Shown here in pieces: positions 36,968 through 46,008 of a stretch of 64,000 bases of DNA. Numbering within the stretch: position 1 is the stretch's first letter; the number at the start of each line of letters is the position of its first letter. The DNA lies in the NCBI RefSeq assembly GCF_026015295.1, contig NZ_JAPDUW010000001.1, positions 806,001-870,000 of the forward strand, in the 5' to 3' direction. The stretch comes from Segatella copri. Lineage in GTDB: Bacteria; Bacteroidota; Bacteroidia; Bacteroidales; Bacteroidaceae. The notes under the pieces are model-generated. The model ran no database searches. It saw only the letters and a program-made list of their open reading frames with translations, and was not told the origin of the DNA. The position numbers and the translations under genes are program-made.

Positions 36968-39349
36968 ATGAAAAGAATAGTATTTTATAGTAAAAAGAGC
37001 GTATGCATTGGTTTGGCAGCGGTAGCGTTGCAGGCTTATGCAGTGGATAATGAAAGGGCTACTTGCTCTGACCTGTCACTAGGTACGAGTGAAAAGCTTA
37101 CAGCTGCTAACGGCTTGCTGGCTGATAGCAGCCGAGTTTATGACATTGATGAAGTTGTGGTTGTTTCGCAGCCTAAGGAGAATTTCCGTCTTCGTCAACA
37201 GCCTCTCAGCAGCACTTCCTTTGGTTCTTATCAGATGCAGCGATTGGGTTCTCGCGATTTGCGTGAACTTTCCTGCTATGTTCCTAACTTCGTAATGCCC
37301 AACTATGGATCGCGTTTTACCAATGCCATGTATGTGCGCGGCATTGGAAGCCGTATCAACAGTCCGGCTGTAGGAATTTATCTTGACGGAATTCCGGTGT
37401 TGAGCAAGGCTGCTTTCAATCTTCACCATTATCAGACCAGCCGTATAGATATTCTCCGTGGTCCACAGGGAACACTCTATGGTCAGAATTCTGAAGGTGG
37501 TTTGGTGCGCATCTATTCCCGCGATGCTTATGATAGCAAGGGCACCTACGTTAATCTGGGATTGGGCTCTCATTTCTATCGTAATGTAGAAGCGGCTCAT
37601 TATATGAAGCTTTCACCTCGTATCGCATTAGGGGTAGCTGCTTTTTATGATGGACAGAAGGGATTCTTCCATCGTGCAGGAACCAGCGATTATGCCGACA
37701 ATTATGATGAGGCTGGCGGTAAGTTTAATCTTAAGTTCCGTTTTGATAGAGGATGGAGCATGGATTTGCTGGCCAATTACCAATTTGTCTATCAGCATGC
37801 ATTTCCTTATGGTCAGTTGGATTTAAACAGTGGCAAGGCTGCATTGCCAAATACAACATTCCCTGGGCTTTATCGCCGCAACATGCTGCTTTCGGGTGTC
37901 AATCTTCGTCATGAAGGAGCGAAATGGGATTTTGCTTCTACTACCAGCTATCAGTTCCTGGATGACAATATGAAGATGGATCAGGATTATCTTCCTGGAG
38001 ATTATTTGAGCTTGCAGCAAGACCAGTTGCAGAATTCTATCACTCAGGAGTTCACATTTAAGAGTCGTCAGCCTTTCTTCGGTTTCTGGCATCTTACCCA
38101 GGGTGCATTCTTCTCCCATGTGTGGTTGAAGACAAATGGTCCTGTAAAATTCGGTTCAGCATTGACGAAGCCTATCAGTAACGTTATCCAGACTCAGATG
38201 CAGCATGCAATGCCTCCGGCAATGGCTAGCGGAGTTTCTGTCAGTGTAGATATGGGAGCTCCGGGTTTGTTCCATACTCCTCAGAGCAATTTGGGTCTCT
38301 ATCACGAGAGTACGTTTGATCTTTCTTCCCGTCTGAAAGCTACGCTTGGTTTGCGTTACGATTTCATGCATACAAGTATTCATTACGATACTTATGCTTA
38401 TATGGCGATGACAGCTAAGGTGATGGGCAGGGAGACTACTTATACTTTGCGTTCAATGCTCAACCGCAAAACGGGTGATGATTACAACCAGCTTCTACCA
38501 AAATTTGGCTTAAGTTACCAGCTTGATGAGCAGGGCAGCAATGTTTATGCCACAGTGAGCAAGGGCTATCGTGCAGGCGGTTATAATATCCAGATGTTCA
38601 GTGACATCTTGCAGACCGAACTGAATGCTCACCGTCAGGATGCGATGCGAGGCGATTACGACGTTTCTCATACCGATGAAGATTATGATAGGGTGAACCA
38701 GACTATTGCCTTTAAGCCGGAAACCTCATGGAATTATGAGGTAGGAACGCATCTCAATCTTTTTGATCATCGTCTTCATTTCGATTTGAGTGCCTTCTAT
38801 ATGCAGGTTCGTAATCAGCAACTCTCTGTGATGGCAGGAACCTATGGCTTTGGCCGAATGATGGTTAATGCAGGTAAGAGTCACAGTTGTGGTATTGAAG
38901 CCGCGCTCAAGGGTCAGGCTTTCGACGGTGCTTTTGATTGGGGTGTAAACTATGGTTTTACACGCGCCGTATTTGATGAATATACTGATGGCGAGGGTGA
39001 TAAGGCTGTGAATTATAAGGACAAGAAGGTTCCTTATGTTCCTCAGCATACGATAGCAGCCATGGCTGACTATCATTTAGGACAGTTTACCTTCGGATTG
39101 AACATGAATGCGCAGGGCAAGACTTATTGGGATAATGCCAATACCTACAGCCAGAAGATGTATTTCGTGATGGGTGCGCATTGTGATATTGATTTCAGCA
39201 AGATGAGCATCAGTATCTGGGGTAAGAATCTCACAGATACTAATTACAATACCTTTGCTGTTGATAATGCAGCAACAGGAAAGAAACTGTATTTTGCCCA
39301 GCGTGGCAATCCTTTCCAATGTGGTGTTGATCTGAAATTCCACTTTTAG
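36968..39349 (+). CDS. TonB-dependent outer-membrane receptor
   Basis: 793 residues from the ATG at 36968, chosen because it gives a normal signal peptide (MKRIVFYSKKS ... QAYA); an upstream GTG at 36935 would precede the promoter box. The plug domain has IDEVVVVSQPKEN (TonB-box-like region), FVMPNYGSRFTNAMYVRGIGS, GIYLDGIPV and RIDILRGPQGTLYGQNSEGGL, followed by a 22-strand-type barrel ending QCGVDLKFHF. The start of the plug and the PxGxNSxGG motif place it with siderophore/vitamin-type receptors rather than SusC proteins (no CarboxypepD domain). The ligand is unknown. It ends at a strong terminator. Confidence 0.9.
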   Translation: MKRIVFYSKKSVCIGLAAVALQAYAVDNERATCSDLSLGTSEKLTAANGLLADSSRVYDIDEVVVVSQPKENFRLRQQPLSSTSFGSYQMQRLGSRDLRELSCYVPNFVMPNYGSRFTNAMYVRGIGSRINSPAVGIYLDGIPVLSKAAFNLHHYQTSRIDILRGPQGTLYGQNSEGGLVRIYSRDAYDSKGTYVNLGLGSHFYRNVEAAHYMKLSPRIALGVAAFYDGQKGFFHRAGTSDYADNYDEAGGKFNLKFRFDRGWSMDLLANYQFVYQHAFPYGQLDLNSGKAALPNTTFPGLYRRNMLLSGVNLRHEGAKWDFASTTSYQFLDDNMKMDQDYLPGDYLSLQQDQLQNSITQEFTFKSRQPFFGFWHLTQGAFFSHVWLKTNGPVKFGSALTKPISNVIQTQMQHAMPPAMASGVSVSVDMGAPGLFHTPQSNLGLYHESTFDLSSRLKATLGLRYDFMHTSIHYDTYAYMAMTAKVMGRETTYTLRSMLNRKTGDDYNQLLPKFGLSYQLDEQGSNVYATVSKGYRAGGYNIQMFSDILQTELNAHRQDAMRGDYDVSHTDEDYDRVNQTIAFKPETSWNYEVGTHLNLFDHRLHFDLSAFYMQVRNQQLSVMAGTYGFGRMMVNAGKSHSCGIEAALKGQAFDGAFDWGVNYGFTRAVFDEYTDGEGDKAVNYKDKKVPYVPQHTIAAMADYHLGQFTFGLNMNAQGKTYWDNANTYSQKMYFVMGAHCDIDFSKMSISIWGKNLTDTNYNTFAVDNAATGKKLYFAQRGNPFQCGVDLKFHF

Positions 39350-39350
39350 G

Positions 39351-39408
39351 ATTAAAAAGAAAAGGAGTTCCGGCATTCTGAAATGCTAGAACTCCTTTTC
39401 TTTTTAAT
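39351..39408. terminator. Long bidirectional terminator hairpin
   Basis: 20 bp of perfect pairing between 39351-39370 and 39389-39408, with a small inner GCAT/ATGC stem; A-rich on the left, T-rich on the right, so it works for both the receptor (stop 39349) and the convergent DUF5103 gene (stop 39427). Confidence 0.88.
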
Positions 39409-39426
39409 CTCATTTATTTCCTTCCT

Positions 39427-40671
39427 TTATTTTAATTCTCCATATCCTACCAGCCGGTCGGTGCGGTCGCTCTGAGCCCGATAGTAAACCAGTACATTGT
39501 ATTTGTTCTGGGTCTGGTAGAAATTTCCTTCTGATGGGAGTAGCCTGATGCTTCCGTCCTCCATCTTCATGAGATACTGATAACTGTAATAACCTTGCTT
39601 CATGAAGAGACGTGCGTGATAGGTTTTCGTCATTTCATCATATTCCATCCGATATTCGGGGAGGAAACGGCCGTAGGTCCAATCTGCGTTCAGATAAACA
39701 TCGCCTGGCAGTTTGGGAGCCTTCAGGGTAAAGTGAATCTGTGCATATTCGCAGGTGTTGTTGTTTTCTACGTTGTCGCTGTTGCGGATATAAAACGAAC
39801 CTTTGGCAGCTTCGTCGTAAACGTAATTGGGGCGAGGGCTGTCAGTCATTACCTTTACCTGATAGTCGCTTCCATCCCAATCTATGGCGTCTATTCCCAT
39901 GGTTGGATGATCGGTGTCCAGAAACTCAAACTTTCTGTATTCGTTGCCCGCATCGAAAATCAGAGCTCTTACATGCTGCCAACTCATTTTCCCCGCACTC
40001 AGGTAGTCGGGTTTAGGGTTGATGACAGCATTGTCCCATCTTCCGTTCTGAAGCACTACGATGTTCAGCTGGTTGGGATGAGTGATTCTCAGTTGGCTGT
40101 GATCCAGTTCCATTTTCAGTTGCTGATGGTCCTTCTGGATATCTATATCTGTTGTAGAAGTAGCTTCTAACTTCAGTTTAACTAATGGCTGAGGCTCTGT
40201 AATCATCCAGCAGGCTGTAAACATTTTGCCTTCTTCCTCGTTTTCCGCATTGTCGTCATAAACCGTCAGTCTGTAGTTGCCGCTCATGGTAAGTTGGCAG
40301 TCGGCATTGGGAATTGCCAGATGATAATGAGTGTAAGGATGATTGGTGTTGATGGATTGCTCTACATCTTCAATAATCTGATTGCCGTTGAAGCCTCTCA
40401 TATAGTCGCTTTCAAAGAGCGAAGCAGATACGTTCCAGTTTGCATCACAATGTTCAATCTTGTAGCTGTACCGATGATAATCGTGCGTCATGTCGTCAAA
40501 ATCGATATGGATAGGTTCTCCGCCCAGTGACGATACTGGGAGCGATAACCAGTTGGTTCCGCCTACAACCTGTAGGGTTCTGATGCGCTGGTTGAATATC
40601 TCGTGCTGCTGCGCCCAGGCAGGATAGGTAAACAGAAAGAGAAGGGAGATGATAGTGTATAATTGTTTCAT
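39427..40671 (-). CDS. DUF5103 family secreted protein
   Basis: 414 residues from the ATG at 40671, chosen because it opens a proper signal peptide (MKQLYTIISLLFLFTYPAWA); an upstream in-frame Met at 40746 would add 25 residues without function. The family's typical order is seen: RIRTLQVVGGTNWLSLPV, HIDFDDMTHDYHRYSYKIEHCDANW, ESDYMRGFNGNQIIEDVEQS, NTNHPYTHYHLAIPN, LTMSGNYRLTVYD. DUF5103 proteins are conserved in Bacteroidetes, secreted, probably two beta-sandwich domains, with no known activity. Confidence 0.85.
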   Translation of the reverse strand: MKQLYTIISLLFLFTYPAWAQQHEIFNQRIRTLQVVGGTNWLSLPVSSLGGEPIHIDFDDMTHDYHRYSYKIEHCDANWNVSASLFESDYMRGFNGNQIIEDVEQSINTNHPYTHYHLAIPNADCQLTMSGNYRLTVYDDNAENEEEGKMFTACWMITEPQPLVKLKLEATSTTDIDIQKDHQQLKMELDHSQLRITHPNQLNIVVLQNGRWDNAVINPKPDYLSAGKMSWQHVRALIFDAGNEYRKFEFLDTDHPTMGIDAIDWDGSDYQVKVMTDSPRPNYVYDEAAKGSFYIRNSDNVENNNTCEYAQIHFTLKAPKLPGDVYLNADWTYGRFLPEYRMEYDEMTKTYHARLFMKQGYYSYQYLMKMEDGSIRLLPSEGNFYQTQNKYNVLVYYRAQSDRTDRLVGYGELK

Positions 40672-40774
40672 ATTGCTTCGTACGTATATATAAAAAAATA
40701 ACTTGCAGTAGCCTTTTGGTAAAGAACTAAATGCAAGCTTAAACAATCTAAATTAATACATGAAAACACTTTTG

Positions 40775-40846
40775 TAGTCGATAGGGGAATCGAACCCCTA
40801 TGCCAAGATTGAGAATCTTGTATCCTAACCATTAGATGAATCGACC
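40775..40846 (-). tRNA. tRNA-Glu (CTC), copy 1
   Basis: 72 nt that fold as a cloverleaf: acceptor GGTCGAT/ATCGACT, anticodon stem CAAGA/TCTTG with loop TTCTCAA (anticodon CTC), T-arm GGGGTTCGATTCCCC. CCA is not encoded. Identical to the next copy. Confidence 0.93.
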
Positions 40847-40916
40847 ATTCAAAAAAATCTCTATTGGTCTCCCGACTTATAGAGACTTATTAATCTAATA
40901 CCATGAAAAACACATG

Positions 40917-40988
40917 TAGTCGATAGGGGAATCGAACCCCTATGCCAAGATTGAGAATCTTGTATCCTAACCATTAGATGAATCGACC
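40917..40988 (-). tRNA. tRNA-Glu (CTC), copy 2
   Basis: Same 72-nt sequence as 40775-40846, 70 nt upstream of it on the minus strand. Anticodon CTC reads GAG. Part of a Ser-Glu-Glu tRNA transcript. Confidence 0.93.
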
Positions 40989-41016
40989 AACGGTACATAT
41001 TTCGGACGATAGCTTG

Positions 41017-41103
41017 CGGAAGGTGGGGGATTCGAACCCCCGGTACGGTAACCCGCACGGCAGTTTAGCAAACTGCTGGTTTCAGCCACTCACCCAACCT
41101 TCC
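41017..41103 (-). tRNA. tRNA-Ser (GCT)
   Basis: 87 nt with the long variable arm of class II tRNAs; anticodon stem GCAGT/ACTGC, loop TTGCTAA (anticodon GCT, codons AGC/AGU); T-arm GGGGGTTCGAATCCCCC; discriminator G. First tRNA of the cluster. Confidence 0.93.
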
Positions 41104-41152
41104 AGTCGGATTCTTAACCGAATCAACCAAGCATCGTTCTTAAATGCGAGTG

Positions 41153-41184
41153 CAAAGGTACTACTTTTTTCTGATTCTACCAAA
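41153..41184 (-). promoter_or_regulatory. Promoter TTTG-N20-TACCTTTG of the tRNA cluster
   Basis: Minus-strand TTTG (41181-41184), 20 nt, TACCTTTG (41153-41160); transcription would start near 41146, about 43 nt before tRNA-Ser. Confidence 0.8.
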
Positions 41185-41283
41185 TCTTTTTGCAACTTTT
41201 TTTCGATAAAAATGCATTTTCTTTGTAACTCCCACATTATCAGGGGTTGTTTTCTTTCAGTATGATGAGTGCTTTCATTCCTA

Positions 41284-41586
41284 AAACGAGCAGAGGCGGA
41301 TTTCTTTCTCAGAAATCCGCCTCTTGTAAAAGAAAGGGCCGCTCGATGATGTGATGAAACTCCGAATGTATAAACATTTGAGAGTCCTCCGCCTTTGTAA
41401 TCCACCGGCTTTTCAGCTTACCTGCCTGCTGCAGTTTATGTGGCCCGCCATGAGCAAGAGAATGTCCTCTCGGTTTCAATAGTGTAATTTGATGAGTATC
41501 CCGATCGAACCGAAACGACCCTTATTCCTTCTGGCACCCATGCATCATCACGATGCAACGGTGCAAACATCTTAGTCATTATTTGA
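41284..41586 (-). ncRNA. Unidentified structured RNA, about 300 nt
   Basis: A minus-strand TATCTTTG box (41592-41599) begins, and a 14-bp terminator hairpin (41292-41324, loop TTCTC, then GCTCGTTTT) ends, a transcript of about 300 nt with no convincing ORF. Inside, several stems are visible: TGCATC/GATGCA, GCACC/GGGTGC around it, TCGGTT/AACCGA, and AGAG/CTCT. It lacks the RNase P GAGGAAAGTCC core, tmRNA ends and the SRP tetraloop motif. It may correspond to a known Bacteroidales RNA motif (such as Bacteroidales-1), but I cannot confirm that. It lies just upstream of the tRNA cluster, same strand. Confidence 0.65.
41292..41324 (-). terminator. Terminator of the structured RNA
   Basis: 14-bp perfect stem (41292-41305 with 41311-41324), loop TTCTC, followed on the minus strand by GCTCGTTTT. 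Confidence 0.8.
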
Positions 41587-41591
41587 TAATG

Positions 41592-41599
41592 CAAAGATA
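41592..41599 (-). promoter_or_regulatory. Promoter -7 box of the structured RNA
   Basis: TATCTTTG on the minus strand, 29 nt after the stop of the HD-domain gene. The box lies between that gene and the RNA, so the RNA has its own start. Confidence 0.6.
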
Positions 41600-41627
41600 A
41601 TGCAATATTTTGAAACTACCAAATGTT

Positions 41628-42257
41628 TTAGCTGTTTTCTTCGAATATTTTTTCGAAATATTTTTTCAGTTCCGTTTTGTCCTCTATAATATTGCGCAGT
41701 TCGTTGAGCGCTTTCTCGTTAGGGGAGTTGGGAATCCATAACCTGATGTATCCGTTTCGTGAATATTTTTCGTCCATGTGCTGGCTGAACCGCTCCCATT
41801 GCTGCTCCTTGTCATATTTTGGATTGTTTTCTTTGCCATACTGTATGGCGCGCAGAAATATCTCGTGAACATCAATGTCGCGATCGGCTTCTGCCACAAT
41901 CTTGCCATAGATGCTGCGAGGTTGTCGGCTGGATGAAGCCCGATGGTCCTCAACAGCTTCTTTCATGATTTTAATCTGCTCCGGACCGAACCAGCGCTTC
42001 AGTCTTGCATCTGCCTGCAGAATCTTACCGCTGGTTATATGATGAATGGCACGCGGACCGCTCATCCCCAGGTCGTGGTAAGCGGCTATTACATACACCA
42101 TATCGATGTCGGCTCCGGTTACCGGAACCAGTTTCAGAGAGTTTCTGATGACTCGGGTAACATGTCTGAGTCCATGACTTTCGCCAAAAGCATTATATTT
42201 GGGGAGAATCTGTTTCTCCACAAAGTCCATGATTTCGAGATTTACCTGTTGCTTCAT
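41628..42257 (-). CDS. HD-domain metal-dependent phosphohydrolase
   Basis: 209 residues. The HD signature is complete: H in GESHGLRHVTRVIRNS (about 27), HD in YVIAAYHDLGMSG (about 61-62), the later histidine in AVEDHRASSSRQ (about 104) and D in IVAEADRDID. Enzymes of this group hydrolyse nucleotides or phosphomonoesters. Substrate unknown. It follows menA by 65 nt on the same strand. Confidence 0.85.
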   Translation of the reverse strand: MKQQVNLEIMDFVEKQILPKYNAFGESHGLRHVTRVIRNSLKLVPVTGADIDMVYVIAAYHDLGMSGPRAIHHITSGKILQADARLKRWFGPEQIKIMKEAVEDHRASSSRQPRSIYGKIVAEADRDIDVHEIFLRAIQYGKENNPKYDKEQQWERFSQHMDEKYSRNGYIRLWIPNSPNEKALNELRNIIEDKTELKKYFEKIFEENS

Positions 42258-42322
42258 AGATTTTCCTCCACTTTATTTATATAATAAGGTACGCGCGTAC
42301 ATTATTATTAGTTTATTATTGT

Positions 42323-43240
42323 TCAATTCGCCATTCCGATGATGATCAGGGATGATACAATGCCGAAACAGAAGATGTTCAGAGCTGTTTTGCCTAGAAT
42401 TCTGTTCAGTTCTCTTCCTTCGCCTATCTTTTTCATCTCCATAAAGGTTCTGTTGTGCAGAACGATATAGAGTGCTGCAAACGGCAGGAAGATGCTGCTG
42501 GCTTCATGCTGAAATACTTCGTAGGTGGTTACACCTATTATGGTAATGATTCCCAGATTGCCCAATGCACAGTATAACCGCTCGGCATTCTTCTTTCCTA
42601 TGTGAACCACAAGAGTCTTCTTGCCGGCTCTCTGGTCGTTGTCATGATCGCGGTAATTGTTCAGAATGAGCAGCGTATCAACTACCAGTCCGCAGGCTAC
42701 AGATACGAGAACCGTTTCCATGCTTACTCCCTGCATGGTTTCGGGCATTACGAGATAGTATGTGCAGCATACGGGTACAATGCCGAAGAAGAGCAGTACC
42801 AGAATATCGCCCATGCCCAGATAGCTGAGACAGGTAGTATAGAGAAAACAGAAGACTACGCAACAGATGCCAACGATAACCATTTCCCAACCTCCGAAAA
42901 GAACCAGCGGAAGCCCTATGGCACAGCCCAGAAGAGTAGTGAGGATGATTCCCCATTTCATGGCTTCCAATGTTATCCAGCCTTCAGCGCAGGCACGTTT
43001 CGGTCCCAGCCGGGTTTCGTCGTCATTGCCATGTTTGAAGTCGAAATAATCATTCACCAGATTGCTGTCTATCTGCATCACCCATGCAAAGAGCAGGCAG
43101 AGTAGGGCTGGCAATATCTGTATCTGCTGAGCGTCTTTATAAGCCAGCGCAATACCCAATAAAACAGGAACAGCCGCCGCCGTCAGAGTCTTCGGGCGAG
43201 CGGCTAGATACCATGCTTTTATAGAATTTGTTTCTATCAT
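42323..43240 (-). CDS. menA: 1,4-dihydroxy-2-naphthoate polyprenyltransferase
   Basis: 305 residues, UbiA superfamily. The two aspartate-rich prenyl-diphosphate sites are present: NLVNDYFDFKHGNDD around 61-75 and ILNNYRDHDNDQRAGKKTL around 192-210, with about eight membrane helices. The N-terminal AARPKTLTAAAVPVLLG is typical of MenA. It attaches the isoprenoid chain in menaquinone synthesis, giving the quinone used for anaerobic respiration. No other men genes are near. Confidence 0.92.
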   Translation of the reverse strand: MIETNSIKAWYLAARPKTLTAAAVPVLLGIALAYKDAQQIQILPALLCLLFAWVMQIDSNLVNDYFDFKHGNDDETRLGPKRACAEGWITLEAMKWGIILTTLLGCAIGLPLVLFGGWEMVIVGICCVVFCFLYTTCLSYLGMGDILVLLFFGIVPVCCTYYLVMPETMQGVSMETVLVSVACGLVVDTLLILNNYRDHDNDQRAGKKTLVVHIGKKNAERLYCALGNLGIITIIGVTTYEVFQHEASSIFLPFAALYIVLHNRTFMEMKKIGEGRELNRILGKTALNIFCFGIVSSLIIIGMAN

Positions 43241-43295
43241 ATTCTGAAAAGATTAAAATTGAATCTCCTGAAATTCTTAAGGAAAATCAGAAAGA

Positions 43296-45647
43296 TTAAT
43301 TGAAGAAGTTCCAGCTTACTCCAATACGGAACACTCTCTCGTTCATCGGATAATGAGGAGCGAAGAAGTAGTTCTTGTCGCCCTGTCCTGCATTGATGTG
43401 GCTCATCATTACGAAGAAACGGGTGTGCTTGATGTGAACGTTGGCGTAAACATTGACGATAGGATAGTTGCCTATCTTTACGTTGTTCTCGCCGTTGCCC
43501 TGTACCGTATACTGTCCCATATAAGGTGAATAGTCGGGAGCTTCATAGCTTGTAAAGTAGCGCATGTCAGCACCCAGGTCTACGTTCAGCACCTTTACCA
43601 CCTTGAACTTGATGTAGAGGTTGGTGTAGGCATTGAAGGCTGGCACTGGCAGAACACTCTCCTTGCTTGAGTGCTGGTAGGTAAACTGGTTTTCCCAGTT
43701 CAGAATGCCCAGTCTGAAGTTCTGTTCCAGTTGTGCTGTCAGCAGGTTGATTCCTCCGCTTTCCTGCATCGGAGTTACCATGACTCCTGTTCGCAAACCT
43801 TCTTCTGTAATGTCATAGCTCTGTGAGAAGTAGGTGTAGTTCTTGATTTCATCTACAGCCACTCTCAGCTTGGTGCGTGTCTTAGGGAAGGAGAGCGTAC
43901 CCATGATGCGGGTATGGATGGTCTTGTCGAGATCATTCTCCCACCACAGATGACGGGCGTGATAGTTGCGGTAATAGAACGATGGGGTTTCTCTATGGAA
44001 GAAAGCATCGCCTCTTACCTGAAGCGTGTCGCCCAGGAATGGGATGTTCACGTCTACATTACCATCTATGGCAAGGGTTCCGGCGTCAACACCCGTCAGT
44101 CCTATTTCTGCTACGGCATTGTAGTGGAGGGTCTTGCCTTCCTGCTTGCTCAGCTGTCCGCCTACGCTCAGCACATGCTCGTTGTATTTTTCGAAACCAC
44201 CTTCCATGGTTGGCAGTTCATAGTGACGGAGGTCGTAGCTGGCGAAAGCCTTCAAGCCTGCCTTTGCCCATTTATTGAAACCTTCAAGCATGGCAATGGC
44301 GAAGGTATTCTTCATGTGCCAGTGCTTGGTCTGGTCGTAGATGGAGTCGCCGGTCAGCCTGCCTGCATCGTAATATTCATTCAGATAATAGTCGGCAGGG
44401 GTCTGATAAGCTTCGTAAATACGGCGATAGTTGTCAAACTTTACCGTGTGGATGAAACTCGTTACCGGAACATATTCGCTCTTGTAGAAAAGCGAGTCTT
44501 CGGCATTTTTTTTCTGGACGGCCAGCAGACTGTCGGCAGCAGCTTTTCCGTTTACTGCGATTCGGGTACTGTCGTTCCTGATGTCCTTTGCGGCTGAGTC
44601 CTTAGCCGGTTCATCGCCTGCAATCTTGGCTCCGTCAGGACGGCCGCTGAATTTAGCACCCTGCTGTTTGTCGTAGGCTTTCTCATCAAATTTCTTGCCT
44701 TGTTCCTTGGCTTTCTTTCTGGCTTCTTCCTTCGCTTCCTCTTCAGCATTTTCCTTTTTCGAAGCCATGGCAAATTTCTTTGCCTTGATTTCTTCTTCGG
44801 TCATCTTTACCTTTCGGCTGAAACCTACGTTGTAGCGGTGGGTAAAGAAGATGTGCTGGTTGTCCAGTCGGTTCCAGTTCTGTTCCAGAACGGTAGGAAT
44901 TTCATTGGTGGCAAACGATTCGGTATAGATTTCCGGATGTTTGATGTAATCATCGTTGGTAATACCGCCGTTCTCGGTCATCTTCTCATGATTGGTACTG
45001 AAGAGGAAGTGTGCCTGATAGCGGTCGCCCAGGTAAGATGCCCACATGGTGTATTTAAAGTGGCTGGTACTCTGTGCGTTATAATATCCTCTGCCATACT
45101 TGTAGTCGAATCTGAAACCGGCGCCTAGCCTTTTGTTGGCATTTACTGCAAACATGGCCTTGAAGTCATCTTCTCCAGTCACCTTGTCGCCGCAACTGTT
45201 CAGCGTTATGTTGGTGATAGGTGAGTAGGTGTTGGTGAAGTGGAAGTCGCTTACCGGATTTACGATATAATCGTAGGGCTCTGTAAAGATGAAGTTGCCC
45301 TGCGTGTTGCGGCGGTCGATGAAGATTCGGTTCAGTCGGGCAGTACCCATGTTTCCGAGGGTATTGTATTCGCCTCTCAGTCCTTCCGTGAAGGTTGTGT
45401 TCATATACATGTGCTGCAAGGTGTCTACTACCGCAGCCTTTGTGTCGCCGAAGCGTTCGTCTACGGTCCATACCCTGATGCCTTTCGGAATCTCCTTGTC
45501 TGAGCCCAGTGAATCGGTGTTCACCTTGCGGTTGGTTTGAGGGCGGAACTGTGAATCTTCGTTATAGTTAAAATCGTTTTGTGCCGCAACCGGGAGGGTT
45601 GCAGCACAAAATAGGAGTGATGAGAATATAATTTTCTTCTTCTTCAT
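43296..45647 (-). CDS. Putative porin (Porin_10-like outer-membrane protein)
   Basis: 783 residues with a signal peptide (FCAATLPVAAQ). N-terminal and C-terminal parts are beta-barrel-like (FRFDYKYGRGYYNAQ, YLGDRYQAHFLFST; final RVFRIGVSWNFFN with terminal aromatic). The pattern KGIRVWTVDERFGDTKAAVVDTL near residue 57 is common to the Bacteroidetes putative-porin family. Between about residues 285 and 395 a very charged Lys/Glu/Ala-rich stretch interrupts the barrel. Probably a channel or structural porin. Its ATG overlaps the stop of the preceding small gene by one base (TAATG). Confidence 0.85.
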   Translation of the reverse strand: MKKKKIIFSSLLFCAATLPVAAQNDFNYNEDSQFRPQTNRKVNTDSLGSDKEIPKGIRVWTVDERFGDTKAAVVDTLQHMYMNTTFTEGLRGEYNTLGNMGTARLNRIFIDRRNTQGNFIFTEPYDYIVNPVSDFHFTNTYSPITNITLNSCGDKVTGEDDFKAMFAVNANKRLGAGFRFDYKYGRGYYNAQSTSHFKYTMWASYLGDRYQAHFLFSTNHEKMTENGGITNDDYIKHPEIYTESFATNEIPTVLEQNWNRLDNQHIFFTHRYNVGFSRKVKMTEEEIKAKKFAMASKKENAEEEAKEEARKKAKEQGKKFDEKAYDKQQGAKFSGRPDGAKIAGDEPAKDSAAKDIRNDSTRIAVNGKAAADSLLAVQKKNAEDSLFYKSEYVPVTSFIHTVKFDNYRRIYEAYQTPADYYLNEYYDAGRLTGDSIYDQTKHWHMKNTFAIAMLEGFNKWAKAGLKAFASYDLRHYELPTMEGGFEKYNEHVLSVGGQLSKQEGKTLHYNAVAEIGLTGVDAGTLAIDGNVDVNIPFLGDTLQVRGDAFFHRETPSFYYRNYHARHLWWENDLDKTIHTRIMGTLSFPKTRTKLRVAVDEIKNYTYFSQSYDITEEGLRTGVMVTPMQESGGINLLTAQLEQNFRLGILNWENQFTYQHSSKESVLPVPAFNAYTNLYIKFKVVKVLNVDLGADMRYFTSYEAPDYSPYMGQYTVQGNGENNVKIGNYPIVNVYANVHIKHTRFFVMMSHINAGQGDKNYFFAPHYPMNERVFRIGVSWNFFN

Positions 45648-45997
45648 TATTTCTTAAATAGTCGGATACATACTTCGGCAATCTTGAGCACTACACCCAC
45701 GATGAGTACGATGTAGGCGATATTGCGGCTTTCTTCCAGCTGGGTCCAGAGTATTACCCCCACGATGGCGAGCAGCATGAAGGCGATGTTGAGATAGTTG
45801 CGTACCTTCAGCATGTTGTTCTGGTCGCTGTAGGCCAATGGGCGGAGCCGGCGGTGCTGAGGTCTTACGGCGTAGCTGGTAGGCTGCTTCTGTTCAGTCT
45901 GTTCTGCGCCCTGCTCAGCTGTAGGCTGGGCTGTAGCGTTTGCAGGCTGCTGTGCCTCGTTCTGTTGTATCTTGTTGTCTGTATTCTGATTATCCAT
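45647..45997 (-). CDS. Small membrane protein, unknown function
   Basis: 116 residues: a Gln/Ala-rich disordered N-terminus (1-45), then two membrane helices (YLNIAFMLLAIVGVILWT; IAYIVLIVGVVLKIAEVCI). The stop and the porin start share one base, and 11 nt separate it from the DUF4468 gene, so the three genes form one translation-coupled unit. No named family is recognised; a role in porin assembly is only a guess from the coupling. Confidence 0.75.
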   Translation of the reverse strand: MDNQNTDNKIQQNEAQQPANATAQPTAEQGAEQTEQKQPTSYAVRPQHRRLRPLAYSDQNNMLKVRNYLNIAFMLLAIVGVILWTQLEESRNIAYIVLIVGVVLKIAEVCIRLFKK

Positions 45998-46008
45998 TTT
46001 TCTTCAAC

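Noticed and set aside
40775..41103. Integration (att) site at the tRNA cluster
   Set aside because: No integrase nearby and no direct repeat of a tRNA 3' end apart from the duplicated whole tRNA-Glu.
41284..41586. RNase P RNA, tmRNA or SRP RNA
   Set aside because: The RNase P GAGGAAAGTCC core, a tmRNA tRNA-like end and the SRP loop motif are all missing.
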